A stretch of DNA of 64,000 bases from Virgibacillus halotolerans (GCF_016908515.1 NZ_JAFBEA010000005.1:62001-126000), one strand, 5' to 3'; counted from the stretch's first letter, positions 1 to 9,939 are shown. The notes: generated by a model from the sequence alone, not told the origin. Numbers and translations: made by a program.

Positions 1-2
1 AG

Positions 3-1826
3 TGGACCTTTGGTGAAGATAAAAATGATAACGTGCGCTTTTCACCGGACAGAAAACAGGTTGTCTTTCAGTCTTTCCGAAGCGGATTACCGCAACTATG
101 GTTACTCAACACAGATGGCGGTGAGGCTAAACAGCTTACCGCTTTTAAAAACGGTGCAAGGAATCCTAACTGGTCAAAAGATGGGAAGTTCATCATATTC
201 AGTGCCTCCCTTGAAGCTGATGATGATGTAAAAAATCAAACAGAACAAACCAAAGAAGAACGGCAGAAGGAAGCGGAGGAAAAGAAGAAACAGCCCCTGA
301 TTGTTAATCGATTAAACTATAAATCGGATTCCAGCGGATTTCATGACAGCAAGCGTACACAACTAATATTATTTGATGTCGAAAATGCACAGTTCACACA
401 ATTAACTACAGCCGACGCCGATCATGGCTATCAGGATATTTCGGTTGATGGGAATATTGTACTTTTCGCCGCGAATCTAAATGATGACGCAGACTATGAG
501 CACACCAATGATCTATATACACTTAATAGGACAACAAAAGAAATAAAGAAATTCACCAATGGAAAAGGTGTTTATTTTAGTGCATCCATTTCTCCAAGCG
601 GAGAGAAAATTGCTTGCTTCGGTCACGAATATGCATACAGTAATGCAAGTCTAAACGAATTATACGTATTCGATGTTGCTTCAGGCGAACGAATCACACT
701 CAGTGAAACGTGGGATATCGAACTTGGCGACGCAATGATTGGTGATACACGGTTAGGGCAATCGACCACAGGCCCTGTTTGGTCAAATGATTCGGATCGA
801 TTGTTTTTTATTGCGACAGATTTCGGTGCCACTGGTTTATATCAAGTAGGCCTTTCTGGTGAGCTGGACGTCCAGTATAAAGACGATAATCATGTGTTTG
901 GTTTTTCTTATCATGCAGCATCAGAATCCTTTGTTCTTGGCATCAGCACACCGACAAATCCATGTAACTTTTATTTATTGAAAAAGAATACGGCATTGAC
1001 TCGTCTAACCAATGCGAATGCAACATTACTCGCGGAAGTTTCCATTGCTGAGCCAGAAACATTGACCGTTACCGCTGACGATGGCTGGGAAATACAAGGC
1101 TGGCTGCTAAAACCCTACGGATTTGAAGAAGGTAAGAAATATCCATTTGTCCTGGAGGTGCATGGCGGTCCACATGCGATGTATGGACAAACCTTTTTCC
1201 ATGAATTGCAATTAATAGCCGCAAAAGGTTATGTTGTTTTATATACCAACCCACGCGGGAGTCATGGCTATGGTCAAAAATTTGTTGATGCCGTACGTAC
1301 CGATTATGGTGGAAAAGATTATACCGATTTAATGACGGCCGTCGATTACGCACTGGAAAACTATCATTTCATCGATCCGGATCGGCTTGGGATTACCGGT
1401 GGAAGCTATGGCGGTTTTATGACGAATTGGGTCGTCGGACATACAAACCGTTTCAAAGCCGCAGTGACACAACGTAGTATTAGTAACTGGCTGAGCTTTT
1501 ATGGTGTTAGTGATATCGGTTATTTCTTTACCGAATGGGAACTTGGAAAAAGTTTACTGCAAGATCCTGCCAAACTATGGGAATTCTCCCCATTAAAGTA
1601 TGCCAAAAACATTGAAACCCCACTGCTTATTTTGCATGGTGAATTAGATTTCCGTTGTCCAATTGAGCAAGGTGAACAATTTTATGTCGCATTGAAAGAA
1701 ATGCGCAAAGACGTTGAATTTGTCCGTTTCCCTGAATCTAGCCACGAATTGAGTCGGAGCGGGAAACCAGAAATGCGGATCGAGCGCTTAAACCATATTT
1801 GCCGCTGGTTTGAAAAGTATCTATAA
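3..1826 (+). CDS. S9 family prolyl oligopeptidase-like peptidase, 5'-truncated by the window edge
   Basis: The frame is open from base 3, so the true start lies upstream and about 607 residues are visible. The N-terminal part carries repeated TolB/WD40-like beta-propeller segments (several RFSPD- or PVWSND-type blades), which in this family gate access to the active site. The C-terminal third is an alpha/beta hydrolase with the nucleophile motif GGSYGG (Ser codon at 1404-1406), an acidic HGELD loop and a catalytic His in ESSHE. It resembles acylaminoacyl-peptidase-like YuxL of B. subtilis. It is probably a cytoplasmic oligopeptidase; its substrate cannot be read from sequence. A strong hairpin terminator follows. 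Confidence 0.9.
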   Translation, partial: WTFGEDKNDNVRFSPDRKQVVFQSFRSGLPQLWLLNTDGGEAKQLTAFKNGARNPNWSKDGKFIIFSASLEADDDVKNQTEQTKEERQKEAEEKKKQPLIVNRLNYKSDSSGFHDSKRTQLILFDVENAQFTQLTTADADHGYQDISVDGNIVLFAANLNDDADYEHTNDLYTLNRTTKEIKKFTNGKGVYFSASISPSGEKIACFGHEYAYSNASLNELYVFDVASGERITLSETWDIELGDAMIGDTRLGQSTTGPVWSNDSDRLFFIATDFGATGLYQVGLSGELDVQYKDDNHVFGFSYHAASESFVLGISTPTNPCNFYLLKKNTALTRLTNANATLLAEVSIAEPETLTVTADDGWEIQGWLLKPYGFEEGKKYPFVLEVHGGPHAMYGQTFFHELQLIAAKGYVVLYTNPRGSHGYGQKFVDAVRTDYGGKDYTDLMTAVDYALENYHFIDPDRLGITGGSYGGFMTNWVVGHTNRFKAAVTQRSISNWLSFYGVSDIGYFFTEWELGKSLLQDPAKLWEFSPLKYAKNIETPLLILHGELDFRCPIEQGEQFYVALKEMRKDVEFVRFPESSHELSRSGKPEMRIERLNHICRWFEKYL

Positions 1827-1888
1827 AGTGAAATCGCATTTTTGGAGGTAAGATTTCCACTGACCATTAGCCTGCAATAAATGTATAG

Positions 1889-1920
1889 AAAAAGCTGACG
1901 CTTGGCCGCGTCAGCTTTTA
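1889..1920. terminator. Bidirectional rho-independent terminator
   Basis: An 11-bp stem (AAAAGCTGACG paired with CGTCAGCTTTT) around a short loop has A- and T-runs on both sides. It lies between two convergent genes, the S9 peptidase and the YqkD-like hydrolase, and can serve both. Confidence 0.8.
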
Positions 1921-1974
1921 TTCCGTTCGCCTGTAAAGTCTATCATCTGCAATACTGTTGATCATCCTGTATCA

Positions 1975-2931
1975 CTAATCTATATATTTCGCTAGGAATG
2001 CGTTCATTTTTTTCACGTATGCATCTTGATCAATAACAAATGCTTCTCCATGCCCTGCATGATCAAAGGTGATTATTTCTGCTTCGCTTTTCGTATTTTC
2101 ATATAATTCCTTTGCCATTTGCGTGGGTACAAATGTATCCTCATTCCCATGAATGTATAAAATCGGTACTTCCGCTTTTTTCACTTGATTCAATGACGAT
2201 GCTTCCGTTAACGAATACCCTGCCTGCATTTTGGTCACAAGGCTAGTCGTTGGTAGGATCGGAATTGCGGGTAAGTGAAACATGCGATCCATCTGATAGG
2301 CAAATAAATCATATACACTGGAGTAAGGGCTATCTGCGACAACTGCTTTCACATTTTCCGGCAATGTTTCGCCACTGGCCATTAACACTGATGCAGCCCC
2401 CATTGATACACCATGAAGCACAACTTCAGCGGAATCTCCTTGTTTCTCTATCAGCATATTCACCCAATCAATTAAGTCCAATCGATCATCCCAACCAAAG
2501 CCAATATAATCCCCTTCACTCTCACCATGGCCACGCATATCTACAGTCAGTATATTATAGCCTAACTCTTCATAATAGTACTCGCCATACAATCCCATAT
2601 CCTGTGCGTGTCCAAGATAGCCATGCGCTAAGACTACCGTTTTTTCTGTCGGCTCTTTTGCTTCCAAATAATAGCCTTGAAGTTTTAGCCCATCATAGGA
2701 AGTCATTTCCCATTGTTCGAAATCCTGCCTATCCGTCCAATCGCGCCAATCTCCATCAAGAAAAACATCCATCGCCTCTGCGGAAACTTCCAAATCTGCA
2801 TTTCCTACTAAGAAATCTTTCACATTACGTTTAATTGCTAGATTATAAAAATAAAAGCCAGCAACAATATCTATAATAAATAGGACAATAATGAGCCCTA
2901 CACCAATTTTTATCCATAATTTCTTTTTCAA
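1975..2931 (-). CDS. Membrane-anchored alpha/beta hydrolase, YqkD-like
   Basis: A 318-residue serine hydrolase with one N-terminal membrane anchor (about residues 5-25), so the catalytic domain probably faces outside. Visible motifs are the oxyanion region AHGYLGH, the nucleophile elbow HGVSMG and a C-terminal GHGE with the catalytic His. It matches B. subtilis YqkD and other DUF1749/BAAT-like hydrolases; the substrate is unknown. The chosen start is TTG at 2931, because an AAGGAAGGTG ribosome site precedes it at good spacing and it gives an MKKKLW start before the anchor. An ATG at 2961 is possible but has no clear ribosome site. Confidence 0.8.
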   Translation of the reverse strand: MKKKLWIKIGVGLIIVLFIIDIVAGFYFYNLAIKRNVKDFLVGNADLEVSAEAMDVFLDGDWRDWTDRQDFEQWEMTSYDGLKLQGYYLEAKEPTEKTVVLAHGYLGHAQDMGLYGEYYYEELGYNILTVDMRGHGESEGDYIGFGWDDRLDLIDWVNMLIEKQGDSAEVVLHGVSMGAASVLMASGETLPENVKAVVADSPYSSVYDLFAYQMDRMFHLPAIPILPTTSLVTKMQAGYSLTEASSLNQVKKAEVPILYIHGNEDTFVPTQMAKELYENTKSEAEIITFDHAGHGEAFVIDQDAYVKKMNAFLAKYID

Positions 2932-3156
2932 AGCCGTCACCTTCCTTAGAAAACTTGGCATACACCAAGCCTTTAGGCGTATCCCCTAGTTGCACTTTCT
3001 TACTGCTAAAAAAACAACTTCTTTCTATTATACAGGAAAAAACCATTTGTGACGGCACCAAATCATGGTAAGTTATGAACAAATAGCTTACTTCTTTGCT
3101 CATAACGCACACTTATCCAAAGTGCCAAATATAAGATACACCATCATTAAATCATC

Positions 3157-3256
3157 CATTAATTCGAAGCATTATATCGTTGATTGGCACGAAAAGCGTC
3201 CGCCTGCAGTGGAAATCAACGGTTTTTACACATATACAAATCATTCGGTTTTACAC
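3157..3256. repeat. Short deletion derivative of the palindromic repeat at 37974-38160
   Basis: This 100-bp stretch matches both flanks and the ends of the copy at 37974-38160 but lacks its roughly 85-bp GC-rich centre. The joint lies between GATTGG-CACG and AAAGCGTCCGCC. The outer arms CGTTGATT (3178-3185) and AATCAACG (3214-3221) are kept and can pair. The rest of the gap between the two divergent transcripts shows no gene. Confidence 0.7.
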
Positions 3257-3295
3257 CCAGACCTTCATTCTGGCAGTCAGTAAAAAAATCTCAAG

Positions 3296-3350
3296 CAAAA
3301 AGGCGGGCAACGCTGTAGTGCGTTTTCCGCACAGCATTGTCCGCCTTTTA
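3296..3350 (-). terminator. Terminator of the DinB-like gene
   Basis: An imperfect GC-rich stem (AAAGGCGG-CAATGCTG paired with CAGCGTTG-CCGCCTTT) ends in an A/T run immediately downstream of the minus-strand DinB-like gene. Confidence 0.7.
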
Positions 3351-3352
3351 CC

Positions 3353-3841
3353 TTATAAACCTAACTCCTGTTTTACTTCCTTGATTTGCTCAATGTGACG
3401 CAATTCATGGTATCCAACAAAAGGGATCCATTGCTTCAAGCTTACCTTGCCAAAGGCAGGATGTGGATATGCTTTCGCTTTGAGTTGTTCCTCATCTGCT
3501 TCCTTCTCCAATTCTTTCAATCCTTCATGTGTACCAGCTAATCTTTGCTTTAAATCATCTGATTTCAAAAAATCATCACCTGGAACCGCGAAGCCCGGTG
3601 CCTCTACTTTCACGTCTCGGTTTATCGAATGCTCGATTGGTTTATTTTCCACATGCTCTATTTCTCCAGATATCAATTGATCTTTTATTGTTTTAGTAAT
3701 GGCGCCTTCCATCAGATATAAATGTTCCATTATCTGTTTCACTGACCATCTATCAGCAGAAGGCTTTTTATTTAAATCCTCATCAGACAGTCCTTCTACG
3801 TGATTTAATAACTCTGTACGTGCTTGTTCATTGATTTCCAT
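3353..3841 (-). CDS. DinB superfamily protein
   Basis: A 162-residue four-helix-bundle protein of the DinB/YfiT superfamily (DinB_2 type). The usual metal-ligand positions are visible as EHLYLME near residue 40 and GYHELRHIEQI near the C-terminus. Members include bacillithiol- or other thiol-dependent transferases, but the substrate here is unknown. The start is the ATG at 3841, eight bases after AGGAG; the GTG at 3850 overlaps the ribosome site and is unlikely. Confidence 0.85.
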   Translation of the reverse strand: MEINEQARTELLNHVEGLSDEDLNKKPSADRWSVKQIMEHLYLMEGAITKTIKDQLISGEIEHVENKPIEHSINRDVKVEAPGFAVPGDDFLKSDDLKQRLAGTHEGLKELEKEADEEQLKAKAYPHPAFGKVSLKQWIPFVGYHELRHIEQIKEVKQELGL

Positions 3842-3897
3842 TATTATCACTCCTACGTTATGTTTTCCACATAATCACAGTGGGAAAACCTCATTTC

Positions 3898-6156
3898 CTA
3901 ATGAAATAGACCAGACTCCCGAGATTTTTTCATTAATTTATTGCTTTGTTTATTTAATATTTTCTTGAAAAATGCTCCGAAAAGTACGACGGCCAGACCA
4001 ACGGCACCTAAGAATATCATGTCGTGAAATACCCTTTCCCAGACGATACCGCCAACAGTTTCCCGCATTAGATCAATCGCATAGGTAAATGGTAAATATG
4101 GATTAATGATTTGGAAAAACTTCGGCAATAGGACAACCGGATAAGTTCCACCCGATCCCGCCAATTGCAGTACAAGCAATACAATTGCCATCGCCTTGCC
4201 GACATCTCCAAATACAGAAACCACTGTATACACAATCGTCATGAATACCATGCTGATCAACAGTCCAAACACCACAAACCAGACGGGATGGGCAACATCC
4301 ACATGAATTAAAAACATATCCCCTAGGGTCACAACCAGTGTTTGCAATAAACCAATTGTCAGGAAGGTGAGTAAGCGTCCAAAGTATACCTGTTTAGACG
4401 TAAACTTCTCTTCACCTACGACATCTGTTGCCAATAGAGAAATTAGCAGTAAACCACCTACCCATAACGATAGCACCGTATAGAAAGGTGTCATCCCTGT
4501 TCCATAGTTTTCAATCGGGAAAAGTTTATTTTCATGCAGCTCCACAGGTTCAGCAAAGAAACCCCGCTCTGCATCGGGATCATTTTGCAGGAGATCAATG
4601 ATTTCATTGATGTCTGTTTCACCCTGTATTTTTCTTATTTTATCTGCCAACTCTTTTACCTTATCATTGACATAAGGATATTCACCGAGTATATCCTCCA
4701 GCGTACCTTTTCCTTTATCAAGACTTCCGCCTGTCCGAGCCAAGATATCTTCCACCTCAGGGATGGTTGATTGTACATCTGTTAGAATTCCCCTTGCGTC
4801 TGACAATGTCTTTTTTGCACTTCCAATTTCATTTAGGACAGTAGGCTCGATATTTTCATTATATTCTTTCACAAACGCATCAATTCGGTTGCTCGTGTTT
4901 GTAGAAAGTTCTTTTATATTGCCTAATATATCATCCACTTCTTGTTTTTTATTATCAATAAAGCTATCCAGTTCCTCAGTATTATCCTTACCTTCTTGTA
5001 ATCCTTCCTTGATCTGTTCCAGTTTTTCAATTGCGTCTTCAATCTTCGCTATTTGTTCTTCTTTATTTACAATATTATTGTTTTCTTTACTCTCTTCTTT
5101 ATTTTCTTCTTCATCACCGTTTTCCTGATTTTCGTCAGGTTCCGGTTCAGGCGTATCCGCAGACTTTATTTGTTCTAACACGCCATTTAGTGCGTCTTCG
5201 ACCGCATTAATTCTTTCAATGGAATCATCTACCTTAATTCCTAACGCTTCTTTTATTTCTTTCCCTTTTTCAAAGTCAATATCAACGTTATTTACATCAT
5301 CCAGAAAATCATTAATTTCTGAAGCGGTATTTTGTGCTTTCTCTAAATCCGCTTTAATCTTTGGCCCCATTTCATTGATTTGATCTTCCGCTTCTTTTAG
5401 ATATCCAGTCGTGTTATCGATCGTGTCCAGACCGTTGTTAATTATTTCTTCCGCTTTCGGTATTTCTCCTTGGGCACTTTTAACAATATCCTGTGCACTA
5501 CTTGCATCAGATAATGATGTTTCCAGTGTTTTATGAATTTCTGGTAACCTTTTTTCCATTTCAAATACGTAATTTTCAAATCGCTCGATATCCGGAAGTT
5601 CTGCCTCGATTTCAACACCGATCTCATTAAACATGTCAAAAATAACACCATTAACAGTCGATATAAAATTACTGCTAATTTCATCCACGATGACAGTGGC
5701 GCCTTTTTGCGTTATCTTCGGTGCAATCGCGTTTATTTTTTCATTCACATAGTATTCAACATTTGCCTTTTCCGGATTATCTGAAATAACTGTTCCCAGT
5801 TTCTCCGAAAAGTCTTTCGGAATAACGATAACAGCAAAGTAATCCCCATATTCTACTTTGTCCATCGCTTTTTTCCGATCAACAAACTGCCAGTCCATAG
5901 AATCATCATCTTTGAGAGAATCAACCAACTCTCCCCCAACATCTATGTCTTCATCACGAACCGTTGCCCCTTCATCTTCATTAACAACACCGATCGGGAT
6001 TTGATCTGTTTGTCCATACGGATCCCATGATGCCGCAATGTTAAACCAGGCATATAAAGATGGCAATAGAATAAGCCCACCAATTAATATTGCAGCCACC
6101 CAATTCGTTCCAATGTTTTTCCAATCATTTGTAAAAATACGCCAGATGTTCTTCAT
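3898..6156 (-). CDS. YhgE/Pip-family membrane protein
   Basis: 752 residues with the family layout: one N-terminal transmembrane segment (about 18-40, LIGGLILLPSLYAWFNI), a large extracytoplasmic region rich in coiled coil and Glu/Lys (about 45-560), then about five transmembrane helices in an ABC-2-like C-terminal domain. YhgE/Pip proteins include the phage infection protein of Lactococcus and the EsaA-like type VII secretion components. The role of the free-standing chromosomal form is unsettled. No esx or T7SS gene is nearby. A palindromic operator-like site lies about 100 bp upstream. Confidence 0.85.
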   Translation of the reverse strand: MKNIWRIFTNDWKNIGTNWVAAILIGGLILLPSLYAWFNIAASWDPYGQTDQIPIGVVNEDEGATVRDEDIDVGGELVDSLKDDDSMDWQFVDRKKAMDKVEYGDYFAVIVIPKDFSEKLGTVISDNPEKANVEYYVNEKINAIAPKITQKGATVIVDEISSNFISTVNGVIFDMFNEIGVEIEAELPDIERFENYVFEMEKRLPEIHKTLETSLSDASSAQDIVKSAQGEIPKAEEIINNGLDTIDNTTGYLKEAEDQINEMGPKIKADLEKAQNTASEINDFLDDVNNVDIDFEKGKEIKEALGIKVDDSIERINAVEDALNGVLEQIKSADTPEPEPDENQENGDEEENKEESKENNNIVNKEEQIAKIEDAIEKLEQIKEGLQEGKDNTEELDSFIDNKKQEVDDILGNIKELSTNTSNRIDAFVKEYNENIEPTVLNEIGSAKKTLSDARGILTDVQSTIPEVEDILARTGGSLDKGKGTLEDILGEYPYVNDKVKELADKIRKIQGETDINEIIDLLQNDPDAERGFFAEPVELHENKLFPIENYGTGMTPFYTVLSLWVGGLLLISLLATDVVGEEKFTSKQVYFGRLLTFLTIGLLQTLVVTLGDMFLIHVDVAHPVWFVVFGLLISMVFMTIVYTVVSVFGDVGKAMAIVLLVLQLAGSGGTYPVVLLPKFFQIINPYLPFTYAIDLMRETVGGIVWERVFHDMIFLGAVGLAVVLFGAFFKKILNKQSNKLMKKSRESGLFH

Positions 6157-6252
6157 CTTTTTTTAAACATTCCAATCCTGATTATTGATAAGTAAAAGTG
6201 CAAGCGAACAAAATAGAGCCTGATTTTTTATACTTGATTCACTAATAACAAA

Positions 6253-6270
6253 AATGAATATCCATTCATT
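6253..6270. promoter_or_regulatory. Palindromic operator upstream of the yhgE-like gene
   Basis: AATGAAT-N4-ATTCATT is a perfect 7-bp dyad resembling TetR-family sites. In B. subtilis yhgE lies beside the TetR-type gene yhgD. No TetR gene is in this window, so control by one would be in trans. Confidence 0.45.
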
Positions 6271-6359
6271 TATTCGCAAAAAATATAGTGTAAGTATAGA
6301 TTATAGCAACATTTGTTAGTCAAGTCTATTTAGAACAGCATGGTTGTTGCCCACTCTAA

Positions 6360-7454
6360 CTAAAGTAAACGCTTTACGATCCGCTCCGATAACTTTCCAA
6401 GCTTTATCGTATCCATATTACAAAATAAGGTCAAACCAAACTTTCTTTCAGGTATCATCGACACAAAACTGCTTACGCCTAGATATTCGCCAGCATGTGC
6501 GACCATTTTCATTCCATCCAGTTGTTTAATCTCCCAGCCCAATCCATGACTAAACCCTGCTTCCCGTCTGGCGATTGGAGCTTGCATCTTTGCCAATCCT
6601 GGCGCAGATAAAACATTCCCCTTGCCATGCATATGGTTCAACAAATAGGTAGCCATGTCATTCACAGTTGTGTATATAGCGCAGGTTGGAGCGCCTAACC
6701 TGTTATTCAATGCTGGTACTTGCGTTGGCTCACCAATACCTTTCATATAGTAGTTGCCTTTTTCTTCATCAGGAACATCAAATGTTGGATTGATATAGGT
6801 GTGTTCCAATTGCATCGGTCGTAAAATATATTTACTAACATACGTCTCCCATGACAATCCGCTCAATTTTTCTAAAACATCCGCTGCAATAACATAGGCA
6901 TCTGTACAATAGTTCCAACTTTCACCAGGTTCATCTTCCAGACTAGTATTTGCAAAATATCTTGTTATATCCTCCCTCGTTTCCAGATCTGCAAGTTGAC
7001 CGTCCATATCAGGAAACCGTTCAAAGATATGTTGGTATTCCGGCATATCTTTGGAAAATGTATATAATCCCTTATCCAACAGCGTCACAATCCATATATC
7101 ATTGGGAAACCCTGCCGTATGACTTAAAATATGTTTCGTTGTGATTTTATCATAAGCTCCATTTTTGGTACGAAAATAAGGAAGATATTTAATAACGGGA
7201 ACGTCCAAACTAAATGAAGTCGTTTCTTCCAAATGAACAAGCGCAGTCGCTGTAAAGTTTTTTGTAATGTCTGCAATGGGAAAAAGCGTATCTGCTGTCG
7301 CTCTTGCAAATGGATTATCTACACTTACTGTCCCAAATCCTTGCTTATAAATAATTTCCCCATTAGAAACAATACTCATAGTGAGTCCCGGTATGTTGTG
7401 ACTGCTTCTATATTGGTTTAATAAATTCGCTATGTTTCCGAGCTTTTCTTTCAT
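6360..7454 (-). CDS. Beta-lactamase-family serine hydrolase homologue with Asp at the nucleophile position
   Basis: About 364 residues of the class C beta-lactamase/DD-peptidase fold (PF00144), with no signal peptide. The alignment around the SxxK motif reads FPIADITKNFTA, where active members have a Ser before xxK; the codon here is GAC. The second motif, normally YxN, reads YCT in SWNYCTDAY. The third, HxG, is intact (AHAGEYLG). The lysine and HxG are present but the nucleophile is missing, so classical acyl-enzyme chemistry is unlikely. The ATG at 7454 is preferred over 7484 because an AAAGGG site precedes it. Confidence 0.8.
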   Translation of the reverse strand: MKEKLGNIANLLNQYRSSHNIPGLTMSIVSNGEIIYKQGFGTVSVDNPFARATADTLFPIADITKNFTATALVHLEETTSFSLDVPVIKYLPYFRTKNGAYDKITTKHILSHTAGFPNDIWIVTLLDKGLYTFSKDMPEYQHIFERFPDMDGQLADLETREDITRYFANTSLEDEPGESWNYCTDAYVIAADVLEKLSGLSWETYVSKYILRPMQLEHTYINPTFDVPDEEKGNYYMKGIGEPTQVPALNNRLGAPTCAIYTTVNDMATYLLNHMHGKGNVLSAPGLAKMQAPIARREAGFSHGLGWEIKQLDGMKMVAHAGEYLGVSSFVSMIPERKFGLTLFCNMDTIKLGKLSERIVKRLL

Positions 7455-7555
7455 CGGTTTCCAACCCTTTCCCTGTATGTTCATTTTGCTACGCTACACT
7501 TAATCTAACATATATGAAAAAGGACTGACCACGATGAGCAGTCAATCCACTTTCA

Positions 7556-8671
7556 TTAAATATGGCGTTTTTCCATCAAATGCATGCCAACTCCCATCAG
7601 TACCACTCCCATTAATAACAATATACTGATCGGATAGAGCAATTCCTCCAGCGAATAACCGTATACCGCGACACCGTTCAATACTTCCATTCCATAGGTT
7701 AGCGGATTAATCTTGGACAGGGCTATTAAAATCTTTGAATCCACAATTTCAATCGGCCAAAAGGCCCCACCGATCATCGCCATACTGACAGCCATTAAGG
7801 GTAAAATCGCACTGAATTGCGGCTGATTTTTGACAATGGCTGTAAGGAAAACAGCCAGCGCTACTACCGCAAAGACATACGGGATCAGTAATAGCAATGT
7901 TTCTGCAAACCTGCCATTGAAATCTACACCTATCCAAAAACGAAAGATAAGAAAAACGAGTAGTACTTGTAAATAACCGGTCAGAAAACTATATATTAAG
8001 TTGCTGACATACATTTCCCATTTCCTTACCGGAGATAATATGAGACGATCCCAAATACCATCCTCTTTCTCCGTTAAAATAGGCAGCACACTATAAGAAA
8101 CCGTGTAGATCATAAAAAATAATGCAAATCCAAACAATCTTTGAAACGTATCATCATAAACCCAAGTATCTGTCCCTCTGAAACTTCCGGTATCCATTGA
8201 AAACACCGGTGCTTCCATTGCAGCTTGTAATTCCTTTTGTACGTCTGCTTTTTCTTTCTCTGTAACTAGACTTGTGGCTGCAACAATTTGCTCCTGTTGC
8301 TCCCTGTTCTCATAAGCCTGCTGGACTATTCGTTTAATCAGATCTGCGTTAAGGGATTCTACACCTGTCAGTAGCTGAAAATCATTCTCCTCCAATTTTA
8401 CGCCCATTTCAGCCTTATCATCAGCGATCTGATCTGTCATTTCCTTTTCTGACATCCAGTTGAAATCAATTGTATCTGATATAGTAAGCGCTTTTCCGAT
8501 CAGACCATCCTGAATGGTTTCATTCGCAGCATAAACAGGCACCTGCATTTGGTTTTCATCATCTGCTCCTCCCACAATCCATGCAAACCCAAGTGACATC
8601 AAGGTCATCAAAATAAACAACCATGGGGTGCGTATAAACGTTTTAAGTTTTGCAAATAAAATTCCTTTCAT
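7556..8671 (-). CDS. lnrN: ABC-2 transporter permease, LnrN-like
   Basis: 371 residues: one N-terminal membrane helix, an extracytoplasmic stretch of about 130 residues, then five to six C-terminal helices typical of ABC-2 permeases. It is the last gene of a five-gene cluster with the order of B. subtilis lnrJKLMN (yfiJKLMN), the linearmycin and polyene sensing and resistance system. Its ATG overlaps the stop of the preceding permease by 4 bp, so the two are translationally coupled. The orthology is inferred from gene order and family; the exported compound may differ. Confidence 0.8.
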   Translation of the reverse strand: MKGILFAKLKTFIRTPWLFILMTLMSLGFAWIVGGADDENQMQVPVYAANETIQDGLIGKALTISDTIDFNWMSEKEMTDQIADDKAEMGVKLEENDFQLLTGVESLNADLIKRIVQQAYENREQQEQIVAATSLVTEKEKADVQKELQAAMEAPVFSMDTGSFRGTDTWVYDDTFQRLFGFALFFMIYTVSYSVLPILTEKEDGIWDRLILSPVRKWEMYVSNLIYSFLTGYLQVLLVFLIFRFWIGVDFNGRFAETLLLLIPYVFAVVALAVFLTAIVKNQPQFSAILPLMAVSMAMIGGAFWPIEIVDSKILIALSKINPLTYGMEVLNGVAVYGYSLEELLYPISILLLMGVVLMGVGMHLMEKRHI

Positions 8672-9939
8672 GTGGTCAACCCCCTTTTTGGGAAGCTCAT
8701 TGCTGCAATCAAGATGGCAACAAAAGCAAAGATAACGAGAAAGTAGAGATGATGACTAATCGCAGAAATGCCATCACCACGTAAAACAGCCAAATATGCT
8801 GACATAGCCGCACCATTTGGTGTTAAATCACCTAACCTTTGAAGGAATGCGGAGGAATCACCCACTGGGTAAAAACTTCCGCCGATAAAGGCGAGTAAAC
8901 TGACAATGATAATCGAAAAGAGTGACAGAATTGCTTCTGTGTTGATGCGAAAACTAAGTGCTGTAAGTAATACGCCTATACTACCAACAGCAATTGCATA
9001 TGCAAGCGATACTGCTATAAAAGGCAGCAGATGCGGCCACTGCACGCCGTAAACCAGCCAGGAAAAACCATAAATGAGCATCAATTGTAAAAAGGCAAAG
9101 AGCGATGTAGAAATCAATATGCCTGCAAAATAGATCCATCGTGATACATTTGCCAGGATGATCCTATCAAATACATACATTTTTTTCTCAAGAAATGCCA
9201 TGCTACCAATTGTTGAAGCAATAAACAAGACATTCATTACTACCATCCCAATCGCATAATAGCCTTGTGCAGAAACTGGTTCCTGTTGATTAAATGGAAT
9301 TGTTTCGCCTGCAAATGCATCCTTATCTATTTTTATAACACTGGAATCTATCCCTTCTTTCCCGATAAATGTATTTAATGTGAGCTGTTCTTGAAATTGT
9401 TGTACTACATCCTTAACAACAGAAAAGCCAATATCTGATCCTTCATTCTGGAACAAATGTAACATGGGCTGTGACGGTTCATCGAGAAACATAAATGCCA
9501 GTGCATCATACGTAAAATTTTCTGGTACTTCAAGGAGTGCATCGTAGCTATCATCACTCATTACAGCTTCCTTCTCCGCAGATTTCACTTCACGCAATTC
9601 AACCATTTCTTTTAATTCCCCGCTGCCAAAAACCGATTTCTTTAGCATCTGTATGGGTGTCATTTGTTCCCGATTTGCTTGAATTTCTTCCATAGCTTCC
9701 TCAGGCAAACCTTTATCTTCTAATTTTTCTAAAAAGCGGTCCGTTTGCGCTTCCTCGTCCTCATGCTCCAGTATGCCAACCTTCACATGGATAGCTGGTG
9801 TGGTATCATCATCCATCATCCCCGCAAGTGCAGTACCTAATATGGCGATTAATATTATTGGTAAGCCAACCAATAAAAGCAATTGCCGTGGATTGCGCAA
9901 TAATATCAATCCCTGTTTTTTTATAATTTGCCAAATCAT
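8668..9939 (-). CDS. lnrM: ABC-2 transporter permease, LnrM-like
   Basis: 423 residues with the ABC-2 layout: an N-terminal helix at about 15-38, a long acidic extracytoplasmic domain (about 45-220) and a six-helix C-terminal region. It lies 13 bp after the ATPase gene and overlaps the next permease gene by 4 bp, so LnrL, LnrM and LnrN probably assemble as one exporter with two different permease subunits. It is somewhat longer than B. subtilis YfiM, mostly in the outside domain. Confidence 0.8.
   Translation of the reverse strand: MIWQIIKKQGLILLRNPRQLLLLVGLPIILIAILGTALAGMMDDDTTPAIHVKVGILEHEDEEAQTDRFLEKLEDKGLPEEAMEEIQANREQMTPIQMLKKSVFGSGELKEMVELREVKSAEKEAVMSDDSYDALLEVPENFTYDALAFMFLDEPSQPMLHLFQNEGSDIGFSVVKDVVQQFQEQLTLNTFIGKEGIDSSVIKIDKDAFAGETIPFNQQEPVSAQGYYAIGMVVMNVLFIASTIGSMAFLEKKMYVFDRIILANVSRWIYFAGILISTSLFAFLQLMLIYGFSWLVYGVQWPHLLPFIAVSLAYAIAVGSIGVLLTALSFRINTEAILSLFSIIIVSLLAFIGGSFYPVGDSSAFLQRLGDLTPNGAAMSAYLAVLRGDGISAISHHLYFLVIFAFVAILIAAMSFPKRGLTT

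Noticed and set aside
4763-5128. 121-codon Ser-rich frame opposite the yhgE-like gene
   Set aside because: It is the antisense shadow of the Glu/Lys-rich coiled-coil region of a clear gene.
6365-6377. GTAAACGCTTTAC, a perfect cre-like palindrome
   Set aside because: It lies inside the last codons of the serine hydrolase homologue, far from any promoter, and the outer consensus bases do not match.
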